64,000 nucleotides of DNA from Lachnospiraceae bacterium (GTDB lineage: Bacteria; Bacillota; Clostridia; Lachnospirales; Lachnospiraceae), in the NCBI GenBank assembly GCA_910575775.1, contig CAJTEY010000013.1, forward strand, positions 1 to 64,000. The letters are read 5' to 3'. Positions 35,850 through 44,508 of this stretch are shown here, piece after piece. Numbering within the stretch: position 1 is the stretch's first letter; the number at the start of each line of letters is the position of its first letter. Made by a program: the position numbers and the translations under genes. The notes under the pieces were generated by a model. That model was not told where the DNA came from, searched no databases, and saw only the letters and a list, made by a program, of their open reading frames with translations.

Positions 35850-36344
35850 TTAAAGACAATATCCCCAGTCAATTCCCGGATAACGCATTCCAGTTCTGAT
35901 GAAATACTCAATGGCTTTCACACCGGCATCCATATCCGTGATGGCCTGACATTTTGGAACGGGAATTTGACCGTCATAGTCGATGGGGCTATATACATTT
36001 TCATCTCTCAAATCAACTTCTTCCAGCTGCGCCACGGTATCAGCAAACTCCGAATTGTAGCAAAAATAGGTTTCTGTCTCGTTATAGTCATAGCAAAGAG
36101 ACAGCCAATCCCCATCTGATACTACTTCCAGGCAGCCACAACGTCCTTCTCCGTCAGGGTCCAGATACAAAATGATTTCGATCCCTTCAGGTACCTCGTG
36201 TAATATCTTAGAGATCAAGTCCGGCGTAATTTCATCTTCCTCGTATTGTTCACCATGAGAATTGTCTTCAATGTACTTTACGGCTACTGCGTTAGGGTCA
36301 TAGGATGGAATAATATCTGATTTTGGAATGATTTCAAATTTCAT
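35850..36344 (-). CDS. Imm1-like immunity protein candidate
   Basis: A 164-residue acidic cytoplasmic protein without membrane or signal segments. The C-terminal A-G-V-K-A-I-E-Y-F-I-R-T-G-x-x-Y-P-G-I-D-W recalls the end of the Imm1 immunity family, and its two neighbours are also immunity-like. If so, it would bind and neutralise a polymorphic toxin from a related strain. GAAAGGAG precedes the ATG. No toxin gene is visible. The family call is tentative; the gene itself is well supported. Confidence 0.6.
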   Translation of the reverse strand: MKFEIIPKSDIIPSYDPNAVAVKYIEDNSHGEQYEEDEITPDLISKILHEVPEGIEIILYLDPDGEGRCGCLEVVSDGDWLSLCYDYNETETYFCYNSEFADTVAQLEEVDLRDENVYSPIDYDGQIPVPKCQAITDMDAGVKAIEYFIRTGMRYPGIDWGYCL

Positions 36345-36385
36345 AAGTTTTCTCCTTTCATGAATCCACGCACTGTCCGTCCAGG

Positions 36386-37393
36386 TTACAGCCCACAGAA
36401 TGACCAGCGCCCCTCCCGGCAGCACTGGGCGTTAACAATCATCCATTTGCCGTCAATCAGACGCATTAAATAACGATAATAGAAAATTCCCTGCTCTGCA
36501 TAAAGCCAAAATTTGCTTTTTGTGACCCGTTCACCAGCAACCAGATAATAATCCGTATAAGTCCCGCCTCTTCTCCATGAAAGATGGATGGGACGCCAGC
36601 CAGGACGGGGAGTCCAGCTCACCTGTCTGGCAAACAACGCATCAATATCCGCCTGGCTGCCGTAACCTTTTTGCTCTGCCATCCGTTCCCATTGGTTCAT
36701 GTTGTCAAAGAATTCCAGCAGCGCATGGATGGGAGCCTGCAGTTCAGGATTGTCCAGAGAAATCCTGTTTTTCATGATTTTGTAGGTACGGGCATCCTCA
36801 TAAGCCTTACGCTCCGCCTCTGTAAACAGCCCCGCCAGCCCTTCTTCATCCTGCATGTCGCCATCGCTGACCTGCAGCTTATCCCTCCAGGAAATTGCCA
36901 GCAGTCCCTCAGCGGTGACCTGATGACAGGCAGCTATGTAAATATGCTCCAGTTTTTTAATCTGCGCAGCCTGGGCCAGTCCCTCATCATCCAGAGCGGT
37001 CCGCTGCAAAAACAAGTCTTTGAGCGGAAGGTCTTTTAACAGTTCCAGCCCATGCCCGGCAATCTGTCTGCCCCGCAGCAGAGCCAGTATGTTCAGCTTG
37101 GGAATCCGTGCCAGAACGGGAAAGCACGCATCCCCAAACGGGACATCATCCAGGGAGACTACCTGTAGTTTCGGGCATTGCCTGACAGCCTCCTCAAGGG
37201 TCTCCAAATTCAGCGGCGCTTCCACCCGTTTCGTTCCATTGCAGAGGCAGGCGCCGTCCTGATATTCCAGCATATAAGTATTTGGGGGAAATTCCAGCAT
37301 GATTTTTCTCTCCTTCCCATGCACATTTCCGGTATCTTCCGTAAATGCGTCGTTTAAGCCACCTTCTTTTTGCTTTTTTGAAAATCGTCCCAT
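36386..37393 (-). CDS. Leucine-rich-repeat-like protein with NTF2-like tail
   Basis: A 335-residue cytoplasmic protein. Residues about 50-180 form irregular leucine-rich repeats (L-Q-V-V-S-L-D-D-V, L-N-I-L-A-L-L, L-K-D-L-F-L-Q-R-T, L-E-H-I-Y-I-A-A-C). The C-terminal third has R-L-I-D-G-K-W-M-I-V-N-A-Q-like strands resembling an NTF2-like domain, a fold used by several immunity proteins. It lies between an SUKH gene and an Imm1-like gene, same strand. I infer an immunity role. The start at 37393 is the best in-frame ATG. Confidence 0.6.
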   Translation of the reverse strand: MGRFSKKQKEGGLNDAFTEDTGNVHGKERKIMLEFPPNTYMLEYQDGACLCNGTKRVEAPLNLETLEEAVRQCPKLQVVSLDDVPFGDACFPVLARIPKLNILALLRGRQIAGHGLELLKDLPLKDLFLQRTALDDEGLAQAAQIKKLEHIYIAACHQVTAEGLLAISWRDKLQVSDGDMQDEEGLAGLFTEAERKAYEDARTYKIMKNRISLDNPELQAPIHALLEFFDNMNQWERMAEQKGYGSQADIDALFARQVSWTPRPGWRPIHLSWRRGGTYTDYYLVAGERVTKSKFWLYAEQGIFYYRYLMRLIDGKWMIVNAQCCREGRWSFCGL

Positions 37394-37450
37394 ATTGTTT
37401 TCCACCTTGAATCTGCAAACCGGAACGATTAACGCAGTCAATTCAAATTT

Positions 37451-38221
37451 TTATTCAGCCTGAATAATCTTTAAATATGCAGGACGGTTCTCTGCCTGCT
37501 CTCCATAGACATACAAGGTGTTTGTGTCTGTATCCAAACAAGTGTGGGCAAAGCGCCCACCGGGGAAGGGGTAAGGCTCACACAGACGCCGGAAGTCTAC
37601 GCCGCCTGCGGATAGGACCTTTTGTATTTCGACAGGGTCCTCGATCTCGTCCGGCTGGGCCCTTGGCTCCAGATTTAGAAGCATGATGTCCAGGAGGAAG
37701 GACTGGATGGAATCGGAAAACGGAGACCAGCTGTACACATCGTCTTGGTCGTTGTAATACACCGCCGGGTTGGGCTTGGTCAAATCCTCCGCTTTGATGC
37801 CTGCGTACCAGCAGCCCTGATTTTCGCACCAGAATAGCAAATAATTGCCGGTAACCTCGCCCCACCGCTCCCGCGGCAGGGCGCGCAGCTTTGCCAGCTC
37901 CTCATAGTCTTCTTCTCCCGGCTTGCTGAAAGTCTCCAGATCCTCATCAATATGATCATAAGAGAAGGTCAGGCGCTTCTCAAAGAGCTTGGCCTTTATG
38001 TCCGGGACGAATATCTCATACAGCGCGCAGTTCAGGCTAGCCTTGCCGCAGGCGAGATAATATTCCCGCAGGGCGGCGGGAAGCCTGATGCCTGCCGCCG
38101 CCTCATAGGAGGATATCGTCTTCTCGGAAAATCCTCTTGCTTTCCCCTCTCCAAAGCCGAACAGCGGTTCCGCCCACCGAACCAGTTCGATGGGGGAAAT
38201 CGGATACCGTTTCTCGCTCAT
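37451..38221 (-). CDS. SMI1/KNR4 (SUKH) family immunity protein
   Basis: A 256-residue protein with the SUKH core: I-S-S-Y-E-A-A-A-G-I-R-L-P-A-A-L-R-E-Y-Y near residue 40, then Y-L-L-F-W-C-E-N-Q-G-C-W-Y-A-G and D-D-V-Y-S-W-S-P-F-S-D-S-I-Q-S-F-L. SUKH proteins are immunity factors against polymorphic and contact-dependent toxins. It is the first gene of a three-gene leftward run placed 60 bases after a copied promoter repeat. GAAGGGG precedes the ATG. The cognate toxin is unknown. Confidence 0.8.
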   Translation of the reverse strand: MSEKRYPISPIELVRWAEPLFGFGEGKARGFSEKTISSYEAAAGIRLPAALREYYLACGKASLNCALYEIFVPDIKAKLFEKRLTFSYDHIDEDLETFSKPGEEDYEELAKLRALPRERWGEVTGNYLLFWCENQGCWYAGIKAEDLTKPNPAVYYNDQDDVYSWSPFSDSIQSFLLDIMLLNLEPRAQPDEIEDPVEIQKVLSAGGVDFRRLCEPYPFPGGRFAHTCLDTDTNTLYVYGEQAENRPAYLKIIQAE

Positions 38222-38280
38222 TATAGCCCCTTCTTTCAATTTTTTTATATTGTTGAACTATAACACAAATTCAAAATTGC

Positions 38281-38332
38281 CTGTGATGCCGCTATCATAA
38301 CAGCCAATTCTCACAGAAATGTCACGGGCCGC
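38281..38332 (-). repeat. 52-bp promoter repeat, copy B (immunity genes)
   Basis: Identical in 51 of 52 bases to 35712-35763, same orientation. Here it stands between the kinase stop and the SUKH gene, so it could drive the immunity genes from the same response-regulator-controlled promoter as the transporter. Confidence 0.8.
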
Positions 38333-38349
38333 AGTTTTTCTTGAAAATT

Positions 38350-39378
38350 TTATCCACGCGGCAGAAACACGGAAAATGTAGAGCCGCTGCCCAATGCCGA
38401 AGTCACCTTGATATATCCTCCCTGCATGGAAATGATCTCACGGGCAAGATACAACCCTATGCCGATGCCCTCAACATCATGTACTTCTTCCTCCCGATAG
38501 AAGCGTTTGAAGATCATCCCCTGCCTGCTCTCCGAAATTCCTTTGCCGCTGTCGGTTATGTCGATTTTCACATAGAACTCCCAGCTTTGAACGGAAACCT
38601 GAATATTGCCCCCTGCCGGGGTGTACTTCACCGCATTGTCCAGAATGTTGAACAGGGCTTCACCTGTCCACTTCCTGTCGTGGGCCAGAATGATATTTTC
38701 CGGACAATCTACGCTGACATGAATATGTTTCCTTTCCGCGTTCAGCAGAATACCGCCCAGCGCTGCCGCCAGAGTGTCATAAAGCGGCTGTATCTTTCTG
38801 TCCAGTGAAATGACGCCGGTTTCTAGGCGGGATGTCTTGATCATGGCCTGCATAAGAAAGTCCAGCTTTTCGAGCTGGCCGCTGGATGCCTGCAAAAACT
38901 CTCTCTGCTTTTCCTCTGGCATAGACTGTTCCAGCAAGGTGGCGTTTACCATTTTCAGATTGCTGATTGGCGTTTTTACCTGATGGGATATGTCAGAGAT
39001 TAACTCCTGCAAATCAGCCCGCTCCTTCGCTATGCTCTTCTGATTTTCCCGCATAACTTCATATAGACGGGCAAGCCGGTGATTGATTTTATAAAACAGG
39101 TTTTCTTCCTCGCAGACCTGCGGCGCTGCCGCTCCATTCAACATATCGTCTATTGTTTGGCACAGGTTGTCCGAGAATAAAACCAGCTTCCGATGCAGAA
39201 ATGCTACAAAAAGGGCTGCACAGGCGAACACCAGCAGGATAAACAGCAGACCCAGCCACACGATTGTTGAATTTCTGGTAAAGAGAAAAGCCGCAGTAAT
39301 GGCCGCAGCGGAGATAAAACCTAAAAAAGCTGCCCCTGCCGCACAGGTGTACTTGATGGAAAGGTTTCTGTCATTCAC
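38350..39378 (-). CDS. Sensor histidine kinase (HisKA/HATPase)
   Basis: A 342-residue kinase. Two membrane helices (about residues 10-60) are separated by a few residues only, so there is almost no outside sensor loop. A long helix leads to the H-box (I-S-D-I-S-H-Q-V-K-T-P) and an HATPase domain with N-I-L-D-N-A-V-K-Y-T and G-I-G-I-G-L-Y-L. Kinases of this shape, as in BceS, take their signal from the partner ABC transporter. The start is taken as a GTG at 39378 that overlaps the regulator stop in GTGA. Confidence 0.9.
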   Translation of the reverse strand: MNDRNLSIKYTCAAGAAFLGFISAAAITAAFLFTRNSTIVWLGLLFILLVFACAALFVAFLHRKLVLFSDNLCQTIDDMLNGAAAPQVCEEENLFYKINHRLARLYEVMRENQKSIAKERADLQELISDISHQVKTPISNLKMVNATLLEQSMPEEKQREFLQASSGQLEKLDFLMQAMIKTSRLETGVISLDRKIQPLYDTLAAALGGILLNAERKHIHVSVDCPENIILAHDRKWTGEALFNILDNAVKYTPAGGNIQVSVQSWEFYVKIDITDSGKGISESRQGMIFKRFYREEEVHDVEGIGIGLYLAREIISMQGGYIKVTSALGSGSTFSVFLPRG

Positions 39379-40058
39379 TTCTTTATCCCCCCAACCCACA
39401 TATAGCCCATGCCGTAGACAGTCTTGATATATTGCAGGCTGCCAGCTTCAATTTTTCCCCGGATGCGGCTGACCGCAACGGTCAAGGCGTGTTCATCCAC
39501 AAAGTTTTCGTCCGCGTCCCACAGCTTTTCAAGAAGCACCTGCCGGGTCAGAACGGTTTGCGGATTCCGCACCAGTACTTTGAGTAAACGGTATTCCATC
39601 GGAGTGAAGATAACCGGCTCCCCCGCAAGGGCAGCGGTCAATTCCGAAAAATTGATGGACAATGTACCGTCTGTGTAGCAATCGCCACCTGTCTGCTTCT
39701 GGATGCGGGCCAGCAGTGCTGAAACCTTCTTGCGAAATACGCTGATCGGAAACGGCTTTGTTACATAGTCATCTGCTCCCAACTCAAAGCCTTTCAGCTG
39801 GTCGCTCTCCATATCGTTTGCTGTCAGGAAAATCACGGCGGTATCCGGACGGCGCTCTTTGATTTCTGCACAGAAGTCAAAGCCGTTTCCATCAGGCAGG
39901 TTGACATCCAGCACGATCAGATCATAGTCCTGCGCTTCGCAGAGGCTGACCGCTTCTGATTTTGTCATGGCAGCGTCCACTGTGTAGCCAGCCGCCGAAA
40001 GATTGTAGCAAAGGGTGTTGTTTAAAAGGCGCTCATCCTCAACTACTAAAAGTCTCAT
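39375..40058 (-). CDS. OmpR-family response regulator
   Basis: A 227-residue regulator. The receiver domain has E-D-E near the start, phospho-acceptor D in L-I-V-L-D-V-N-L-P-D-G-N-G, T in F-L-T-A-N-D and K in T-K-P-F. A winged helix of the OmpR/PhoB type follows (F-T-P-M-E-Y-R-L-L-K, V-D-E-H-A-L-T-V-A-V-S-R-I-R-G-K). The ATG at 40058 has AAGGAAGG upstream. It is coupled to the kinase and likely activates the ABC and immunity units through the TGTGACATTT-type sites. Confidence 0.93.
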   Translation of the reverse strand: MRLLVVEDERLLNNTLCYNLSAAGYTVDAAMTKSEAVSLCEAQDYDLIVLDVNLPDGNGFDFCAEIKERRPDTAVIFLTANDMESDQLKGFELGADDYVTKPFPISVFRKKVSALLARIQKQTGGDCYTDGTLSINFSELTAALAGEPVIFTPMEYRLLKVLVRNPQTVLTRQVLLEKLWDADENFVDEHALTVAVSRIRGKIEAGSLQYIKTVYGMGYMWVGGIKK

Positions 40059-40076
40059 GGTTTCACTTCCTTCCTT

Positions 40077-40239
40077 AGAACCTGTTTCGTATCTTCCCAA
40101 ACGCCGTCTGGCGAGTCTTTTGCCGCCATACTTCGCTAAATTTTTTTGAAATCCACAAAGGATTCCTGCAAAAATTTATCTTCGTCTGGCAACAAAATCC
40201 TTCGCCAGCCGACATTTTTCCAGATACAAAACAGGTTCT
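40077..40239. repeat. MITE-like palindromic element
   Basis: Ends match as an 18-base inverted repeat with one mismatch (AGAACCTGTTTTGTATCT form; 40077-40094 and 40222-40239). The 127 bases between have partial internal pairing (GGCGA..TTTTGCC against GTCTGGCAA). It sits in the leader of the response regulator gene, between its likely promoter and its ribosome binding site. Confidence 0.6.
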
Positions 40240-40308
40240 TAATCAGAATACCACTAAAATGTCACAAAAATATCATAAAATAGGATCAGGAATAAAATAT
40301 TGAACATA

Positions 40309-40470
40309 TCACCTTTCATAGCCGTAGTTCAGCTCGTTTCGATAATCGCTTATATAGTGGGGGCAGACCCCGGTGATTTGATAACGCGCCTCCCCCAGAC
40401 AGCGGACGCGGATCTGATAATGGCAATCCCGGTCCAACTGTTCCAGAGTCTTGGCGATGCGTGAGGGGGA
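40309..40470 (-). pseudogene. C-terminal gene fragment of unknown family
   Basis: Leftward frame with a protein-like end: I-A-K-T-L-E-Q-L-D-R-D-C-H-Y-Q-I, then C-L-G-E-A-R-Y-Q-I-T-G-V-C and Y-I-S-D-Y-R-N-E-L-N-Y-G. Upstream the frame runs into proline/alanine-rich, non-protein-like sequence, and there is no start. I do not recognise the family. The rest of 40470-40739 shows no gene. Confidence 0.3.
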
Positions 40471-40739
40471 GGGGGCCGCAGCTGCTCTGGTCCGAAATGG
40501 GGTGTATGGAGCAGTTTGTAAAACGCTTTAATGTCCGTAAGCTGGAATTCTGTAATTTGATAGCTGGCGAAGATGGTAAGGATAAAACCGAGCTGGAGCT
40601 TGAGGGTACAGCCGCAGAGGACCCTTGGCGTCCGACTGCGGGTACTGGTGCAGAAATACTGTATCTCGGCTCGCTGTGTGTTTGACCAGTCCATACATTC
40701 CCTCCAACATAAAATTCCCAAATAAGCCGGAAGTAATAC

Positions 40740-41582
40740 TCACCGCTTTCTCCGCAGAATAACGGCGCCGCAGACAAATAAATACCCTATGATAGCAATT
40801 ATTGAAGCTTCTACTCCAAATCCAGCTCCGGTTACCAACACATAATCTGAGGGGATGATAATTGAAAAAATAGGCTCTCCATAAATGCCCTGTGCAGTTG
40901 TGATATGTATCATGTCAGTCACAAAAACAAAATTCCATACTGCATGAAGCAAGCCGCTGTTGCTTATGGAGTTCCCCATATATGTGATAAGAGAAAACAT
41001 GATGCCTACCAATGTTCCACTAATCACCAGCAACGAGATACCTGCAACGCTAAACGCATCCATCGAGGGAATATGCATCAAGCTGAACAAAAAGGACGGA
41101 AGCAAAACAGCAACAACTTTCCCCCACTTTAGTTCAAGCAATTTTAGAATATATCCACGAAACAGCATCTCTTCTAAAACGCCTGCTTTCAAAGCTGCAA
41201 TGGCGGAATAGATGACCGCTGCAATTATCTCTCCTGCATTTAAAGCTGTCATTGTCGAGTCGCCTATTATGAAATAGCAGATAACCACAAAAAACGGAAG
41301 GATAACGGCATATGAAAAGGCCCATTTTTTAATTGATAAGGTAATTCTAAAACTCTCCATTTTGAGGCGGAGAATCTTTATCGTGTATAGCCAAAATAAT
41401 AAATAAGTAAATACGAAACACCCCAACGTCCGTAAAACAGAATATAGGCCCCGTATTGGCAATTCAACTATTGAGAAAAGCAAATCAAATACCAGGCTGT
41501 TAAGCAGATCACCTACAAGAAACAGTAAAACATAGGCAACAATATGCCCAATTATTTTCCCTTTTGAAAATTGCAGTTCCAT
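40740..41582 (-). CDS. CPBP-family intramembrane metalloprotease
   Basis: A 280-residue membrane protein with about eight hydrophobic segments. The CPBP/Abi motifs are present: L-E-E-M-L-F-R-G-Y near residue 138, F-S-L-M-H-I-P near residue 167 and H-A-V-W-N near residue 220, which supply the glutamates and histidines of the active site. Members cleave CAAX-type or other membrane peptides, and several serve in bacteriocin immunity. It stands alone upstream of the two-component/ABC locus, same strand. Its partner is unknown. Confidence 0.87.
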   Translation of the reverse strand: MELQFSKGKIIGHIVAYVLLFLVGDLLNSLVFDLLFSIVELPIRGLYSVLRTLGCFVFTYLLFWLYTIKILRLKMESFRITLSIKKWAFSYAVILPFFVVICYFIIGDSTMTALNAGEIIAAVIYSAIAALKAGVLEEMLFRGYILKLLELKWGKVVAVLLPSFLFSLMHIPSMDAFSVAGISLLVISGTLVGIMFSLITYMGNSISNSGLLHAVWNFVFVTDMIHITTAQGIYGEPIFSIIIPSDYVLVTGAGFGVEASIIAIIGYLFVCGAVILRRKR

Positions 41583-41872
41583 CTGAGTTCCTCCACTCCA
41601 TAAATAAAAATTATTAAATCGCTATGGGCAAAGTATACCACCGACGCAAGCGGCCTTCAACCTTGAATAAGAACCTACAAATGTCAAGATCTGAAGTGTG
41701 GCGTGCTCTAAAAAATGCCCCCAAAAGAGGAAAGCCCCCGATAAATCAAAACTTGCACAGCATTACAAGCAATATTGAATACCATATCAGTCTCCATCTG
41801 AGTCTCGAACAATTCAATATGGTAATGAGTGTAGAGAGGGCTGTCAGAAACAGCTCTTTTTTCAATTTCTGG

Positions 41873-41926
41873 TTGACAGTTCATTGTACAATGTGTATAA
41901 TTTCCATATAGCGTACACGAGTACGC
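41873..41926 (+). promoter_or_regulatory. Consensus promoter with palindromes, arabinoside operon
   Basis: TTGACA (41873-41878) and TATAAT (41896-41901) are both perfect, with 17 bases between. The spacer contains the palindrome CATTGTACAATG (41882-41893), and downstream lies GCGTAC-ACGA-GTACGC (41911-41926). A consensus promoter with operators in and after it suggests strong expression held down by a repressor, perhaps the LacI protein at 47014. The leader to 42186 and the stretch 41583-41872 hold no gene. Confidence 0.75.
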
Positions 41927-42186
41927 AACAGAAAGTTGCACATATAGGAGAAGACAGATCACTATATTTTGCAGTTGAAAAAACGGAAATGATATCTGTG
42001 TTGTGGGAGGAACGCAAAAAAATACCCCAACCGCTATAGTCCCCGCGAAAGAACTGATAGGCCGTTAGGATATTTTTTACATCCGTTATTTTAAAGCATT
42101 TCTGCATAAATGTAAAGTATCTGTCAACAAACGGCGGGAGGATTGCCATCTTCCCGCAGCAGGCAGCCACAGACAGGAGGTTTACA

Positions 42187-43530
42187 ATGAGAAAGAAATG
42201 GGTAAGCGCACTTTTGAGTGCGGCAATGTGCATCACATTACTGGCAGGATGCGGAGGAAATACAAATCAGACAGCGTCTGGCGATACGGCGGACACGAAG
42301 CAGGAGGAGCAGGTATCTGCGGACACACAGGCGGATGGTAGCGATGCGGCGGGCACGGCGTCCGGGGAGAAGATCACGTTACAGTTCTGGAATGTGTTTA
42401 CCGGCTCCGACGGGGATATTCTGCGGGAGATCGTAGACAACTATAATAAGACGAATACGGATAACATTGAGATTCAGATGGACATTATGCCGAATGACCA
42501 GCTTCAGCAGAAGCTTCCCGCAGCGATCGCTACGGGTACCGCGCCCGATTTTGTGCTGTTTGGCGTGGAGAACATTGCGCCCTATGTGAGCAATGATTCG
42601 CTGGAAGATATCAGTGATTTCTGGGATGTGACAGGTGTTGATAAGAGCAATATCCTGGAGAATGTGCTGGAGCTTTCCCATGTGGACGGTAAGCTGTATG
42701 GGGCGCCGATGCAGTATAATGTGAGCTACTTATACTGGAACAAAGATCTGTTCAGAGATGCGGGATTAGATCCTGAAAAGGCGCCTGCCACAATGGAGGA
42801 GCTGGCGGAGTATGCGGTGAAGCTGACGAACCCGGAGAAGAACCAGTTTGGTCTTGCGCTTCCCACAAGCGTTACATACATGCAGTTCTTATGGGCTAAC
42901 GGCGGCGATGCGGATGATCCCGATACGAATACCAATCTGTTAGATTCGGAAGAGAACGTCAAAACACTGGAATGGCTGCAGGATCTGACGGTAAATAAGA
43001 AGGTGTCCCCGAACAACATCACCGGGCCGGAGGCGGACACCATGCTTCAGGCGGGTCAGATCGGTATGTACATGAGCGGCCCCTGGCAGATCAACGGACT
43101 GCGGGCACAGGGCATTGACTTTGGCATTGCGCCCTGCGTGGCTGGCAGCGCCGGCGCCTTTTCCCCGGCAGGCGGATGCAGCTATGTGATTCCCAAAGGC
43201 ACAGAGGAAAGCCATAAGCTGGCGGCATATAAGTTCATGCAGTACTGGCTGACGGATGATATTTTGAAGGAGTGGTCCCAGAGAAACGGATTCCCGGTAT
43301 GGTCGAAGACATTGATGGAGGATCCGGAGATCCAGGGGGACGAGGTTCTGAGCGCCATCTCCAAAGCGACGGAGATAGGCCGTTCCTATAATCTTGGTTA
43401 CTCGCTGGCAAGCCAGATTGACAATGATGTGATGATTCCGCTGTTCGAGAAGGTGATGTCGGGCGCGGCGGCGCCGCAGGATGCTTTGAAGGAGGCGTCC
43501 GAAGCAATGGACAGGGTGCTTGCACAGTAG
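42187..43530 (+). CDS. Sugar ABC transporter substrate-binding lipoprotein
   Basis: A 447-residue extracytoplasmic binding protein of family 1. The lipobox L-L-A-G-C puts the lipid-modified cysteine near residue 22, followed by a threonine/aspartate-rich linker. The mature domain has T-L-Q-F-W-N-V-F-T-G-S-D-G, D-F-V-L-F-G-V, a Y-N-V-S-Y-L-Y-W-N-K-D-L-F signature and G-P-W-Q-I-N-G. With an arabinofuranosidase in the operon, arabinose-containing oligosaccharides are the likely ligand. An ACAGGAGG precedes the ATG. Confidence 0.92.
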   Translation: MRKKWVSALLSAAMCITLLAGCGGNTNQTASGDTADTKQEEQVSADTQADGSDAAGTASGEKITLQFWNVFTGSDGDILREIVDNYNKTNTDNIEIQMDIMPNDQLQQKLPAAIATGTAPDFVLFGVENIAPYVSNDSLEDISDFWDVTGVDKSNILENVLELSHVDGKLYGAPMQYNVSYLYWNKDLFRDAGLDPEKAPATMEELAEYAVKLTNPEKNQFGLALPTSVTYMQFLWANGGDADDPDTNTNLLDSEENVKTLEWLQDLTVNKKVSPNNITGPEADTMLQAGQIGMYMSGPWQINGLRAQGIDFGIAPCVAGSAGAFSPAGGCSYVIPKGTEESHKLAAYKFMQYWLTDDILKEWSQRNGFPVWSKTLMEDPEIQGDEVLSAISKATEIGRSYNLGYSLASQIDNDVMIPLFEKVMSGAAAPQDALKEASEAMDRVLAQ

Positions 43531-43548
43531 GGGTACAGGGAAAAACCG

Positions 43549-43576
43549 AAAGAACCGTCGTTTTCGGCGGTTCTTT
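43549..43576 (+). terminator. Intra-operon hairpin
   Basis: AAAGAACCGTCG and CGGCGGTTCTTT pair around TTTT with one G-U pair. It lies 20 bases after the binding-protein stop. Such hairpins reduce read-through so the binding protein is made in excess over the permeases. Confidence 0.75.
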
Positions 43577-43596
43577 GCACTTTACGGGAGAAAATT

Positions 43597-44508
43597 ATGA
43601 CCAACAGTAAAAAGAAGAAAAAGTATGTGGCGCAGAACCAGAAGAGCGCGTATCTTTTTATATTACCGTCTATGATCGTCTTATCGGTATTTGTGTTTAT
43701 CCCGCTGATTGCTTCCTTTGTAATCAGCATTACCGATATGAACATTTTTATGAAAGATGTCAGTTTTGTGGGGTTTAAAAACTTTACCCGCCTGTTCTCG
43801 GACAACAGGGTGTCGAATGCCACGTTTAACAGTCTCTATTTCACCTTGCTCGAGGTGCCGCTGCAGGTGGGACTGGCCCTGCTTTTGACGGTGTGTCTTG
43901 CAAAGAACAACAGGTATTGCAAGATGCTGCGTTCCGTCTATTATCTGCCCTTTGTCTGTTCCATGACGGCAATCGGCATTGTGTGGTCCATGCTGCTTGA
44001 CCCTAACATGGGGCTTGTGGCCTACTGGCTGAAGCAGGCAGGTTTTGAGACGGCGGCCTTTTTAAAAGACCCGGAGTTTGCCATGCCTACAGTGATTGCC
44101 GTGACAGCCTGGAAAGGCTTTGGCTATACGCTGACGCTTCTTGCGGCGGCGGTGCTAAACATCCCCCAGTCGCTTTACGAGGCGGCGCAGATGGATGGGG
44201 CGGGGAGCTTTCAGAAGTTTATCCATATTACCATACCAGGAATCTGGGCAACCATCAGTTTCTGCATTGTCACAACGACCATAGGCGCCATGCAGATGTT
44301 TGACCAGGCTTATGTTATGACGCAGGGCGGGCCACTGAACAAGACAGAGACGGTGGTGCAGTATATTTATGACAGGGGATTCCAGACGGCGCCCTATGAT
44401 CTCGGCTATGCGTCGGCGATCTCCGTGTACCTGTTTGTGATCGTGGCGGTGATGACTTTTGTGCTTCGCAGGTTCGTGCTGAAGGGAGGTGAGGATGCGG
44501 ATGCGTAA
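43597..44508 (+). CDS. Sugar ABC transporter permease (MalF-like)
   Basis: A 303-residue permease with six membrane segments and the EAA loop near the end (E-A-A-Q-M-D-G-A-G-S-F-Q-K-F-I-H-I-T-I-P), which docks the ATPase. The N-terminal A-Y-L-F-I-L-P-S-M-I start fits the CUT1 family. The ATPase is not encoded in this window, so a shared MsmK-type ATPase probably serves it. The stop overlaps the next gene. Confidence 0.93.
   Translation: MTNSKKKKKYVAQNQKSAYLFILPSMIVLSVFVFIPLIASFVISITDMNIFMKDVSFVGFKNFTRLFSDNRVSNATFNSLYFTLLEVPLQVGLALLLTVCLAKNNRYCKMLRSVYYLPFVCSMTAIGIVWSMLLDPNMGLVAYWLKQAGFETAAFLKDPEFAMPTVIAVTAWKGFGYTLTLLAAAVLNIPQSLYEAAQMDGAGSFQKFIHITIPGIWATISFCIVTTTIGAMQMFDQAYVMTQGGPLNKTETVVQYIYDRGFQTAPYDLGYASAISVYLFVIVAVMTFVLRRFVLKGGEDADA

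Noticed and set aside
40316..40777. Leftward serine/proline-rich frame of 153 codons
   Set aside because: Composition is not protein-like; only the short C-terminal fragment in another frame (40309-40470) looks genuine.
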